Origin: Sipunculus nudus
Lineage: Eukaryota; Annelida; Sipuncula; Golfingiida; Sipunculidae
Length of the DNA stretch: 64,000 bases
Assembly (NCBI GenBank): GCA_026874595.1
Contig: CM049308.1
Coordinates: 48,181,327-48,245,326 of the forward strand
Direction of reading: 5' to 3'
Below the pieces are notes generated by a model. It saw only the letters and a program-made list of their open reading frames with translations. It was not told the DNA's origin and searched no databases. Every line of letters starts with the position of its first letter. The stretch's first letter is position 1. Made by a program: the position numbers and the translations under genes. Of this stretch, positions 25,857-37,345 are shown in pieces.

Positions 25857-26700
25857 GTTTAGATGTTTTGTTTTCAGGTTTTGACAACATGGACTAAAAC
25901 GCGAACGTCGGAAGTCTTGGGTCGGAATTCAAAATACACACACGCAGTGGATGGTAAAAACGTTGAAATCGTAATTCGGAAGCCTTCAAAAGTACAAAGC
26001 CGTTTTATTTTTATTATAATATTAAAAATAATGAACAAATCAACATAAAAAATGGAAGATATTATAATATAAACAACATTCCTAAAATATTATAGAAACC
26101 ATTAAAAGTTATTAAATAACGAATATAACATTGTGCAGCATAGAATGTAGTATTAGTAGCATGAATAAGACAAAGTTATATAAGTTTACAAAAGTTAATA
26201 TATTTAATTATCTAAATATCAATCATGCAAATTTATATAGCAATTCATTCATGTAATTATTAATTCGTTTGGACAATTATCAATATTTTTGCCCGCTGAG
26301 CTGCATCTCCTCCACCAAGGGTGTTATTTAAACAAAAAAAATGGATAACATATGATAGAACAGATTTTAGATCGTCATTCCTACCTTTATCACTTCCGAG
26401 TTTTATGCATTTTAAGCATTGTCTGTCACTTCCAGATGACTTCCGAGATGCTTCCGATGCATCAAATATGCTTTAATTTTCATATATGGGCATATATATT
26501 TGTGAAACGTTCTGGTGTGGCAAAGATATATTTATCTTTCATTTTAACGCGAAAAGGTGTTGATATGTTCGTTATATTTTCAATTATAAAAAAATATAGT
26601 GGCGCCCAATTTCCGAAGGCTTCCGAGTTTTATCTATTGCCTTTTTTGCAACAAAAACACGGGTGTCCACTGAAACACGCGCATGTATAGATTTTAACGC
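25857..26700 (-). promoter_or_regulatory. Putative JKAMP promoter with clustered ETS-like CGGAAG motifs
   Basis: Region immediately upstream of the JKAMP start. CGGAAG/CTTCCG occurs six times: 25909, 25977, 26393, 26440, 26451 and 26620. ETS-factor sites of this type are common in housekeeping promoters. No clear TATA box or initiator was identified, so the transcription start is unknown. Two of the motifs share the longer string CTTCCGAGTTTTAT, so some may reflect a local duplication. Confidence 0.35.
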
Positions 26701-27004
26701 TATAAACATAACAAAACGAACGTGGCACCTGCGTGCGGACGGTGTATAAATAAAAAAATATATTTTGTTAAATCAGCTTAAATCTTGTGTATGATTTAAC
26801 TATTATAGTCGAGAACACAATGGATGTATTTATTTTTTTATTTATTTAGTGTATCAATCTTTTTTTATTGCCGAAAAATTATACAATACACATGTCACAC
26901 ATAATTCTACACAATCACATCAAACACAATATATACAAAGTACATTGCCTGGATATTATTCCAAGTATACTTCAAATTTTCAATCCTTGTTATTTGTACA
27001 TGCA

Positions 27005-27005
<1 letters not shown>

Positions 27006-27069
<64 letters not shown>
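27006..27069. repeat. (AT)n microsatellite left of the Penelope-like element
   Basis: Perfect AT dinucleotide run of about 64 bp, directly against the left inverted repeat of the Penelope-like element. Overlapping open frames encode only alternating Tyr/Ile and are not genes. Confidence 0.95.
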
Positions 27070-27075
<6 letters not shown>

Positions 27076-27097
27076 TTACAACGAAAATGTTCAGTTA

Positions 27098-27140
27098 CAC
27101 ATTAACACGTGTTTTCATGCTGCCGCAATCATCAGATGTG
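27098..27140 (-). ncRNA. Hammerhead ribozyme motif in left terminal repeat (antisense)
   Basis: The 43 bases are identical, on the opposite strand, to the right-hand motif at 29422-29464. Because the terminal repeats are inverted, this copy would be active only in a transcript running leftwards, out of the element. Confidence 0.75.
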
Positions 27141-27232
27141 AAATGTTCAGGAACGGTTGGTGACATTATGTAATTACGCGCTCCTCAACCAGTTGAGCAC
27201 TATCTCGCCGTCCGGATCTAAGGAAAGCGAAA

Positions 27233-29372
27233 ATGGACCGCTTACAATTCAACTACTCCATGAAAAACATACCCATTCCATCGAAAAACACCTATATCAG
27301 GGCACTGATTGAAAAAGTGGAGAGCGTGATAAAACGGATGCGCTGGAGGGCCTTCCACTTTCTCCACAGGGAAGACAGTAACGAGGCTACAACGAACAGG
27401 GAAAACAAGCAAACATTCGGCCTCAAAACAAAACGAAACCCGCCACAAATCCCTGAGATGAAACAGTTTGAGGATGACCTGCTACAAATGGTCGAGAACA
27501 TTCAATTTAGAAATGTAAACAACAGTTTCCAGAGACAGTTGAAGACTGACATACAAACCATCAATTCATCACGCAAAGTTTACGTACAAGCTGACAAAAC
27601 AAGAAATTACTATAAAATGGACATCTCACTTTACAACAAATTGCTAACAGATAATATAACCTCAAAATACAAGAGAGCCAACAAGGATTACGTAGCAAAC
27701 ATCAATAAAGATCTACACAGAATCGCCTCCGATTTAGATATAGACGACAGGATCGACAGTATGGCGGAAAAACAGGCCTTTCTGACTCTCAAAGATCATA
27801 AAACCCAACTTCAGCACCAACCCCAGCTGCCGTCTCATAAACCCAGCAAAAAGTGAGATGGGCAGACCAAGTAAAATCATCCTGGAATCGATCAACAAAT
27901 CAGTAAGAGCAGCCACCTCAGTAAACCAGTGGACAAGCACAGCTAATGTACTGGAATGGTTCAATAACATCCCGGACAAAAAATCCCATACATTCATTAC
28001 ATTCGACATCACTGAGTTTTACCCCTCCATATCCAAACAACTCCTCACTGATGCAATCAAATGGGCAAGACAAACGACGGACATCTCCAACCTGGACATC
28101 GAAGTCATCATGCATTCAAGAGAGTCTGTACTATTTCACAGCAGCACGGCATGGACGAAAAAGGGCTCCGACGAACACTTTGACGTCACTATGGGAAGCT
28201 TAGACGGGGCGGAGGTGTGCGAACTAGTTGGTCTATACATCCTCAACGAACTCAGCCACCACTTCGATAAACACGCATTCGGTTTGTACCGTGACGACGG
28301 ACTCGCGGCGTTCAGGAATATCACGACAAGAACCTCGTCAAAAATCACAGCAAAATTAAAAGACCTGTTTTTGAATTTCGGCCTCAGAATAACCACCGCA
28401 GTGAGCAAGCACTTCGTGAATTTCCTCGACGTTACGCTCAATCTCCAGACGGGCATCCACCAACCACACAGAAAACCGAACGACCATCCTCTATACGTAA
28501 ACACACACTCTAACCACCCACCAGCGGTACTAAAACAGATTCCCGCCGGAGTCTCACAACGGATATCACAACTCTCAAGCAATAGAGAAGCCTTCGAAAA
28601 CACGAAACAAATATACAGCGATGCACTACAATCAAGCGGATACCAGCAACACGCACAAGGAATGACATACGTACCAACAGTGAAAAATCAAAGTGACAAA
28701 AAACGTCGAAGACGAAATATTCTATGGTTCAACCCACCATTCAGCTCCAATGTAAAAACAAAAGTAGCCAGAATATTCCTTAATCTAGTCAAAAAGCACT
28801 TCCCCAACAACCATACACTCCACAAAATATTCAACAGGAACTCGGTCAAAGTCAGCTACAGCACCATGCCAAACATGCAATCTATAATTAAGGGGCATAA
28901 CAACCAACTTTCGGGCCGACAGAATAAAGCTCAACCAAGCGGATGCAATTGTCGCAAAAAAACAGAGTGTCCCCTTCAAGGAGCATGCCTACAAGCTGGT
29001 ATTATCTATGCCGCTGACGTCACAACCCCAACCTCGGAGAAAACCTACATCGGACTTGCCGGCACCGACTTTAAATCCCGCTACAGAAACCACAAGAAAT
29101 CATTCAGCCACCCCAAGTACGCAAAAGACTCGGAACTTTCAAAGTTCATATGGCTCCAACAAAACACAAACACCCCATATTCAATAAACTGGCGGGTCCT
29201 CAAGCGCGCACCACCTAGAAAGCTCCCAAGTGGAAGTTGTAATCTCTGCCTAGAAGAAAAGGTCCAAATCATAACGTTCCCCAAGACACAAAGACTCAAC
29301 AAAAGATCAGAGCTCATTTCCAAATGCAGACATAACCATTATCCCCCCACACTCCCACCTGACCATGGCTGA
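27233..29372 (+). pseudogene. Penelope-like RT + GIY-YIG endonuclease, one frameshift
   Basis: Two abutting open frames, 27233-27856 (207 aa) and 27858-29372 (504 aa), are halves of one protein separated by a single-base slip near 27799-27803, in an A run after TTLKDHK-like sequence. The N-terminal half is the conserved charged lead-in. In the second half, FITFDITEFYPSI is RT motif A and YRDDG the catalytic motif C; both Asp residues are intact. A CNCRKKTECP linker precedes the nuclease, where IIYAADV and KTYIGLAGTDFKSRYRNHKK form the GIY-YIG core; WRVLKRAPPR follows. The total of ~710 residues fits the family. RT copies the RNA and the nuclease nicks the target. Without the slip the gene would look functional. 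Confidence 0.92.
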
Positions 29373-29421
29373 GTGCTTCGGCACGTAATAACATAATGTC
29401 ACCAACCGTTCCTGAACATTT

Positions 29422-29464
29422 CACATCTGATGATTGCGGCAGCATGAAAACACGTGTTAATGTG
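29422..29464 (+). ncRNA. Hammerhead ribozyme motif in right terminal repeat
   Basis: Core CTGATGA at 29427-29433 and GAA at 29446-29448. Stem I: CACAT (29422-29426) with ATGTG (29460-29464). Stem II: TGC/GCA closing a GGCA loop (29435-29444), with a U-U mismatch at the base of the stem. Stem III: AACAC (29449-29453) with GTGTT (29454-29458), virtually without loop. Predicted cleavage is after the A at 29459. The very short, loop-poor stem III is what is reported for Penelope-like hammerheads, which may work as dimers. Sense to the element's gene. Confidence 0.8.
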
Positions 29465-29557
29465 TAACTGAACATTTTCGTTGTAAATTCTGTGTATCAG
29501 CTCTTAGCATCAGGCTAATGGAGCACTGTTAGATTCGTTCTGCACCTATATACTTCT

Positions 29558-29558
29558 A

Positions 29559-29621
<63 letters not shown>

Positions 29622-29633
29622 TATTTATATATG
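29558..29633. repeat. (TA)n microsatellite right of the Penelope-like element
   Basis: About 75 bp of near-pure TA repeat lying about 60 bp beyond the right inverted repeat. Together with 27006-27069 it suggests insertion into, or generation of, a TA microsatellite. Confidence 0.9.
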
Positions 29634-29639
29634 TATTCT

Positions 29640-30010
29640 AGTGTTCTTTGCAGAATACATTTACCACTTGCTTTTTCTTTCACAATGCTGCTGTATGTTA
29701 AAAATGCTTTCTTATTTTTTCCCCTTTTTTCTAAATGTGCTGTTATCTCATTTGTCTGTTTTGCTATTATTTGTTTAATTTTCTCTATATATTTCAATCT
29801 ACTCAAAAAAAAAAAAAACAAATCTCGCATTAAATTGCTTGTGTTCTGATTATATTCCTTTCTACTTTGATATACACACATTTTAAATATGAGGAGCACC
29901 TGATTTATTAGAAGGTTATTCTTAATTGGAAACATTCCATACAATACTGTGTTCTAGGTTAATGGTAGCATTATCACTCCATTTGATTTCATCCAATCCA
30001 CAATTCTTAA
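29640..30010. other. AT-rich intergenic DNA
   Basis: No feature other than homopolymer runs. The overlapping minus-strand open frame of 132 codons is largely encoded by the TA microsatellite and is not credible. Confidence 0.5.
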
Positions 30011-30710
30011 ATATATTTTGTTACAAAACATTCATAAAAAAATTTTCCTTGGTCTCTAATTCTAAGAAGCAAAAAGAACATCGGTAACAATCAACTAAAG
30101 TCCATTTGTAAAAACTATTGGTTGGTAAATAGTTATGGAGTACTTTAAATCAGAATTACCTTGAGTACATATCAAATGAGATTTTTTGGTTGTCTCCAAA
30201 GTAACTCTCCAAGCTGATATTATCATCCTGCATTATATGTCTTAACTTGACCAATGATGAGGGTGCAGTTGATTTTTGTTCCACCAATAGATCATAAACA
30301 TAATTAGGAGACAAAGAATGTATACTTGTAATACCCTTATAGTTGTTATTATGATATGCTCCTCTGATATATACCTTTATTTAGATTCTTGCAATAATTT
30401 TAGCCAGTTACATGGTATTGCGGCTAACACGGATCTCCATATGAGATAGACTCCTGTTCCAATATCTGGGTATTTTTAATCAATTCATACTATTTTAGTA
30501 TTTTTCCTTCCTTTGATTCAAAGTCCTTTACAAACCTTATTCCACGTGAGTTCAAATGTTTGCATTACACTTACTTTTCATCCACTCAAACTACCAATAT
30601 CCATTGTTCCACAGAGGTTTCAGTTTTACCTCATTTTTTTTATGGTTGGTTCTTTTGAGACAAATTGTGACCAATCTTCCAAACCTTGTTTATAAAAGCC
30701 TGGTATCTTA
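30000..30710 (-). mobile_element. Decayed L1/Tx1-type LINE C-terminus
   Basis: Reading the minus strand through many stops and frame changes gives a recognisable KLVDCYRCSFC and YECFVTK pair (about 30104-30005). This is the Cys-rich C-terminal signature of L1/Tx1-clade LINE ORF2 (CxxC ... ET ... EC). Upstream pieces (about 30700-30200) have WR, GDP and IGG phrases compatible with the same region. The frame is too broken for exact boundaries. Confidence 0.5.
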
Positions 30711-33340
30711 GATGGTATTCTATGGTATTCAAAGTTTGAAGACACATTAGTAACTCCAATAATGAATGTAATTATTCAGCCAAAACCAATACGAAATTTA
30801 GATCGACGAATAATGAAAAAAATATACACAAATGTAAGGCAACACACTTTATAGGCATTGCCTCTTACACACATTAATTTTAGAATTCATTATATCTTTG
30901 AAATATGTATACCAGTAACCTTGTTGATATGTATACTTCAATTTTTTTCATGACTGTCACTCCTGGTGTAATGTAATTCTCTTCGTTAGAACCGAATCAA
31001 CAAATATCAATTCTAAAAAGTAATATGATGAATAATACCAGTTTTCAAATGCAAGGAAATGAAGGGGTTTATAATAAAATGTAACGGATTTATACGGTCT
31101 CCATTCGAATCTAGTCCCGGGTACGAGAAATCTACCCAGGATGGATGAACATGCAAAATTTCAGGCCGATACGCCAAACCACTCCTGGGAAAAGTGCATT
31201 AATGTATTCTACAACAACGGGACATTGAGTATTCGGCACAACCGGTCAAATCAACGACAAAAGCTATCCAAGACTGATAAGCGAGCAAATTCTCAGGCTG
31301 ATATATCAATCCACTCCTGAGATATGTGCAATTAACACTAAAACAGATTTATGGAAGGACGCTACGCGAAAACCATTGTCTTGGCGCCACCAAGCCTGTG
31401 TACGAGATTACGGTTTCAAAGATCTATGGACATGTAACATTTCAGGCAGATACCTCAAACCACACCTGAGATAAATGCATGAATACCTGATTATAGATGG
31501 CGTCACCTGTCATGTGTATGTGCCAAATTCCAGGCCGACACATTGAACCACTCCTGACATATGTGCCAGTTTTACCAGTCTTGAGTACGAGACGGAGGTA
31601 TCCAAGATCTATGGACATGCACAATTCGGCCCAATACATTGAACAAGTCATAAGATATTTGCTATTACCCCAAAAATGTACGTTGTCCATAATCCAGAAA
31701 GTGAGCCCCCCCCCCCCCCCCCCATTCTAGATTATTTATACAGTACTATACAATTAACTGAGAACTTGTGTTTAAAGTTATTGAGACTAGGGCACACAGG
31801 CTTCTTCTTGTGTTTCTATGAATTATCTGAAAAACTGATTGAAGTAACGAATACCAGCTTTACCAACATTAACCAACTTACCAACATTATAGTATATTTT
31901 GGTTCATAACCTCAGGTACAAGAAAATATTAGCATACATATTCCTTAGTTTCACTTGATTTCTTTAACTCCTAGAATTAAAAGATAATGTTCAGTATATC
32001 CAGAATTAAGATACCATGACGTTATTTGTATATATACTATGATGATGCTTTTAAAATTAACACTGTTCATGGCTCTTTAGTGCATTGACCTATATCTGTT
32101 TTAAGTTTTGCTTCTAAAATGTCAACAGTTCACCCTGTATACTTCCTATTTTTTACCTGTGTATATTCATATATGCTTTAAGTGATTTTCTCTCTCAGAA
32201 TCTGGCGAATTTTGCATCTGTATTTGCAGATTTCCAAATTAACCACTCCAAAATGCTATTTGATAATCCTGTATATTTGACATTCTAAACATGGCATATC
32301 CAGGACTCTGATATACAGAGACTCTGATATCTACAGAGCCATCAGTGCATTCACTCAAGAGCGTTTTGAGTTTTTCCTCGTAATTCTCATTTTTATCAGA
32401 GGATACCATATATACCATAATTACCAATTTTTTTTTAGATTTGTTTTTATGTTAACTGATGAGGCATTCATAAACTGATGAATTAGCCTTCTGAAATCTT
32501 GGGGAAACCGCCAACTGCCTGCCAGTAGTAACCGACACTTTTAATGTACTAGTATGCTGACAGTAATCACCAATACGTGCATGAAAGGCTTAACCAGTTA
32601 GGGACACATATCTACACCATATCTTTAATCTGTGATGTAATTAAAATGTCTAAATATGTATATCTCTGTTTTACCATATCAGACTTTCTTCTCTTATTTG
32701 CAGAACGGAACCTATGAATTTATTCTTGGGTAGGACAGGTGTAGGGCTCTTACAGAAAAACCTGATTCGAGTGGACCATAGCACAATAATGCTCAAAAAG
32801 TGTGGTTCATGTTTAACGATCAAGTGATATTATTAATCGAGGTCTTCGTGAACTAATAAACAGTAATAAATATATGAATAATCATTCAGTTATTCCATGA
32901 TATCCCTTATAATATCTTCTACCTTCACTTAACCATCGGTGAACATCATTGCTCAACCCAAGGATTGACCTGTGAGTTATTATAAGTTTCTGAAGGGAAG
33001 TTTTAATTCGTCATATCCAAAGACCATCTATATATTAATAGCGTAAAGCGACTTTTGTAATTTTCCGTATCTCCTCAGATACCACCGTACGGATTGCCGT
33101 GATTTGCGACATACATATGCTCCGGGTTTGTCCGAAGAGATTCCACCCACTTCATTTGCAATATTTGCGTATTACATGCATAATAAATAATTTTAATATT
33201 TGCTCCCCCGCGGGCGCCTCTTTCTTTGTGGTTTCGAGTCCGGTAACACAATGGCCATATATATATAGGGTGTGTGATGGCGGGAAAGAGTTTTACTCCA
33301 GGGGCCCTATCTGGGGTTTTCGTACATTTGCGGTAAAAAA
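30711..33340. repeat. Intergenic DNA with diverged repeats and a poly-C tract
   Basis: Four diverged ~140-bp copies of a TTTCAGGCYGATA, CACTCCTGAG phrase lie at about 31150, 31290, 31440 and 31530, each near a GGCGCCACC- or GGCGTCACC-like motif in part. A C17 run is at about 31707. The rest is AT-rich with no gene. A segment at 33042-33110 (GTAATTTTCCGTAT) resembles 34371-34400. Confidence 0.55.
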
Positions 33341-33437
33341 AAATGTATGGTTCTCAGGCACTATTATTTCACATGACTTGATATGCTTGAGTGCACATCT
33401 ACCGGGCGCAGAAAATCATGATGGATAGCCAAAAAAC

Positions 33438-33704
33438 AGGTATGGTTCTCAGGCACTTTTATTTCAGAACCCTAGGTGCGCGTTATTTTACTTTGATTTG
33501 TATGATTTGACGAAAATGTCATATGATAAGGGAAAAGCATGAAAATAACAGAATTGTTTGTTAAACACGCAAAAGAACATTTGATCAAAATTGTATTATT
33601 TTATCTTCTTGAAAGATGAAAATCAAAATAATTTTTTCTTATTGGGAGGGGTGGGCGGAGGATGGTGGTCAAATTGACGTGGGCCACGCCTGAGAACCAT
33701 ACCT
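33438..33704. mobile_element. Small inverted-repeat element (MITE-like), 267 bp
   Basis: AGGTATGGTTCTCAGGC at 33438-33454 and its exact reverse complement at 33688-33704. A further direct copy of the left arm is at 33344-33360. No coding capacity and no clear target duplication, so class is unknown. Confidence 0.6.
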
Positions 33705-34680
33705 TTTATTTTTTCGGCCTAATACAGTCGCACACGGTCGCACGAAGTCCAGGGCCTTGCATGCGATTGAGGTCCTTGACAAATATTCACCAACACATGT
33801 AGGCCTACCATGTAACAAATGTAAAAAAAAATGTTAACCAAATTCACATCGTGCTTGGTACAGTGTGATGTGTACACGTGTGGAGTTGCACCACCAAAGT
33901 TGTTAACACATAATATTGACTTAAAATATTTTGAAAATCAAGATTTTTTCTCATTACAGCATTTACAAATGTAAAACTCCTGTAAAAATATTAATTTAAT
34001 ACGTCTGTACTGGTATTTGTTTCTTTTACATGCATGTGCCATCTCATTTTCAATAATCTTTATGTAATACTCTTGTTTATTAAATGCTTTTAATCCAGTA
34101 TGTGTTCATATTACGTACAAGTCATGGCCACCATTGTTACTATTTTCACAAATAAAACTGGTATTTTTTTTTTGCATTTTCTTCTAAGGTCTATTCCATG
34201 GACTTTTTTTTTCGTATATATATGTATGTATATTGTTGACCGGTTTCTCATGTCACATGGTACATGTGTAGGTGACTATTTGTCAAAGACCCCTACCACA
34301 TGTTAGGCACTTGCTTAGGGAGACTTTTATCCACAACACCATACATATAATGGATCTATACATTAAAGGCGTAACCCGATTTGTGTGATTTTCCGTATTT
34401 TTTACCGTATTTCCGGATTTTCGGTGGATTGTCGGGTTCGCCACTAACCGTGCGTAGTACGTGTAATTGATAGTTTATTTTAACTTTTCAAGCCAAGGAA
34501 GCAAGATACACTATAATGTTGGTAATACTGATTTTTTCTGATGAAATATTTGTGACTTCACACTCATTTGTTTCACATGATTTATAGAAGTTTTAAAAGG
34601 AGCTTGTGGGCAACACTCTCAGTTATTCACAATAAAGATAATGTTCTGTTTATGGAGAAATGCAGCTTAGACTATTCTTC
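33705..34680. other. AT-rich intergenic DNA
   Basis: No gene recognised. Short open frames lack domains or codon bias. Confidence 0.4.
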
Positions 34681-34684
34681 CAAG

Positions 34685-35830
34685 TTGTGGGTTCCAGCAA
34701 GTTCAGGGTTCAAACCATTGTATTGATATTGAAAGGGTAGTGAGTAGCACCAATACACTTATTTTTTGTCTTTTTCTCTTCATCTTCTCCATTTTACTTA
34801 TACCATACACGTATGCAATAAAATAAAATAGTTCCAACAAATCCATTAGCCCCAAGATCTTGCTCTGATAACGAGAATTGTGTGTGTGAAACAATATACA
34901 CTGTGTAAACAACATGGCTGCAGATTGTCGTCAAATAAAACCTTCATTTATTACCTGGTGTTATTTCGCATAATCCAAGAAACTAATGTGAAACGTCCAA
35001 ATGCATTTGTGCTAAAAGAAGTATTAAAAGAATTATTATAATTCAATAAAAAGTCTGAATCCTATAAATATGTTTTTGGTATACAAAGTATATATGAGCA
35101 AGTGTTAATTTTTAGAGAAATAAATTCTAGGATTGGAAGATACAAAAGGCCTCAGAATTAATATGTAACATTACCTTTGAGCAAAACAGTAATTATAATA
35201 TAGTAATATTCAAAATTATGCATGCAATATGGATTCATAATAATATTAAAAAATTATTATTGTCCATATACTGTCGCAAATTCACTTCAGATAAATTTTT
35301 AAATTTAGTATTTGGTTTGCAGAAAGGGGATTTACACGGCGTTTGGTCTATTTATATCTTTGGAAACACCTTGAAATGGGTAGAGGACACGATAAAATGG
35401 CCAGCTAGTGGGACCATGAATATTCCGTGAACGCTGTAGGCTTCTCCGGCCCATTGCTTCGGAAGTTCATGGTTCAAACTTTCTCATATTTTAGGGGTAG
35501 GGGGTAACATATATGCACATAGCTTCTTGTTGTTCTCGTATATATGATTGTATTTATTATAATTGAAATGGGAATGTGCCTACAAATCCAATGACAACAA
35601 GATCTTGTAGATATGTTGAGATTCACAAAAGCTATGAAGCAAAAGACAATGTGAAGACGGTATTTCTGAAAATATTTGAATTGCTTGTCCAAGGTTGTTT
35701 TATTGTGTCTTGTTTTCCATAATTTGGAAAACTAATGTTAAATTTGAATGTACATTTGTGCTGAAAGATGTTTTAAACATATTCAGACCAAAAGGTATGC
35801 CTAAATCCTAAAATAACCAAAACATCTGGG
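34685..35830. repeat. Old ~760-bp tandem duplication
   Basis: The order of phrases in 34690-35080 recurs in 35460-35820: GGTTCAAAC; an AACAAATCCATTAGC/TACAAATCCAATGAC phrase before AAGATCTTG; AAACTAATGT; CATTTGTGCT; and a TGAATCCTA/TAAATCCTA phrase. Both copies have drifted greatly. The GTTCAGGGTTCAAACC at 34696 looks like a tRNA B box, so a SINE origin is possible. Confidence 0.55.
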
Positions 35831-36377
35831 AAAATGTCATTTTTTTTCAGAAAAGCTAGTGACCTATGGGTCTCGACGCTCAGCTCAATTTGTCTGTAAG
35901 GACATTTTTATGAGTTTTATCTAAATACGGGTCCTGTGTTTGTCCTCAGTTTGAAGCCAACATGTCTACCTAAACTGGAGTTATCTTTCATATACTAATT
36001 CCATACACTAAATCAAATGGAAACTTCCCTATTTGCCGAGTTTTATTTGATGTTTCCGTATAGCTGCATATGCATGGTAAATATTATTTAAACTGCAATT
36101 ATGTTGTTAGCTAAATATATGAATATGCTGAATTTATAATTACTTTAAATATTTTAAGTAGACACAACGGCAATATTTGATTAATGTGTACCAATTACTG
36201 CAGTGACACTTCCATTGATATGGCAGTAAATAATTGTATTTTGGTAAGTGGCAATTCTTTAATATAAAAAATACATGGTAATTCAATGACACTCGTCCTT
36301 ACCTGTGAAAAAACTTGAAAATGTCCTACCGTCAACTAAACATGAATACGCTATCTATACTCAGATGGTCATTCATT

Positions 36378-37177
36378 TGTTTCAGGTGCCCCTTTTATTG
36401 TATGCGGCGGTCTTACAGATGATTGTTTTATTGTGCACACGAATGTTCCATGTGTTGTTGGCATTTTGTTTGTGTGCCACGCGTAGCTCGTGTTGTAGCG
36501 GCCTCGCCTGGCCGGATGTTGCAGGCTCAGTTTAATCCGCATTAGTTGAACCCTGGATACACAGCGTTCTTTGTTCTGGTATGTTCTTTGAACGTGTGTA
36601 CTGTGTTAAATTCTTTAGATTGTTCGAGCAATGGAAGGTTCTCAGCTGGAGGTGAAGTTATATATGGGGCTGTGTTCTAGAGCCGAGAGAGAGGTGAGAG
36701 AATATTCCAGCGGACACAGAAGCGTAGGTGTCAGTATGTGGGACCTATTCCGATAAGTGCGGCAATTATAGATTTTCTTCAGATTTTCTTCTGGATTTGT
36801 GACGAATCTTATTTGGTCTTCAGTTTACTTTCGGGATTGTTACAAGAGCTTTACATAGGACTGTTATTCTCCGAGAGAATACATTTTAAAGGATTTGTCG
36901 CTGTGACAGTGGTGGTACCCAGGTACTGTGCACTTTTTTTACTGTGTGATTGTATTGATTTGCTGTTATACTGCTGTTATACTGTGTCATTGTATTGATT
37001 TAGTGTATGGTAATGTTAGGGTTGTTTTAAGAATAAATTATGGTTATTTGTTAACAAAAAGCCACTGACTTCTTTATTCATTCCCATAGACATTTCATTA
37101 CAGAATCTGATTTTTTTTCATTACAAAATTTATGTTCATCACGCATACGTGATCTGTTGATATTAGGTTCCGTAACA
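36378..37177 (+). repeat. 5' LTR
   Basis: 800 bp, clearly homologous to the 3' LTR throughout with scattered substitutions and small indels. A TATA-like TTATATATGGGG is near 36656 and AATAAA at 37032, consistent with promoter and polyadenylation functions. Open frames in it are not genes. Confidence 0.93.
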
Positions 37178-37178
37178 T

Positions 37179-37201
37179 AAAATTGAGGGCTCGTCTGGGA
37201 G
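37179..37201 (+). other. Primer binding site, tRNA-Pro-like
   Basis: Just inside the 5' LTR, the sequence TTGAGGGCTCGTCTGGGA is close to the retroelement site complementary to the 3' end of tRNA-Pro, with a few mismatches. Confidence 0.6.
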
Positions 37202-37345
37202 GCTTAATAGTTTTGAAAATTTATTAGGCCTTGACCTAGACACATTGTTTTATCATACATTGTTTACAAGATTGCATATTGTTAAAAGTACATTGTTCAC
37301 AGGATTTATCTCAGTGTTTTTTTGTTATTGTTTTAACATCTTAAC

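Larger units (their letters stand above)
27069..29496 (+). mobile_element. Penelope-like retroelement with inverted terminal repeats
   Basis: About 2.4-kb element. Its single gene (27233-29372) is bounded by ~110-bp inverted repeats: 27069-27178 and 29381-29496. Both ends carry a hammerhead motif. AT microsatellites lie outside on both sides. Penelope-like elements are known for complex or inverted terminal repeats and for hammerhead motifs in them. It is probably dead because of one frameshift, but otherwise well preserved, so the insertion is fairly recent. Confidence 0.9.

Noticed and set aside
26849-27173. Open frames of 101-104 codons with long Tyr-Ile runs
   Set aside because: Encoded by the AT microsatellite; not a protein-coding signal.
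28136-28603. 155-codon minus-strand frame inside the Penelope-like gene
   Set aside because: Antisense shadow of the RT coding sequence.
34690-34720. Possible tRNA gene from a B-box-like GGTTCAAACC
   Set aside because: No cloverleaf arms or A box at correct spacing could be built; at best a SINE trace.
36305-36998. LTR open frames (for example 36305-36535, 36738-36998)
   Set aside because: Non-coding LTR sequence; the equivalents in the 3' LTR are not conserved as frames.
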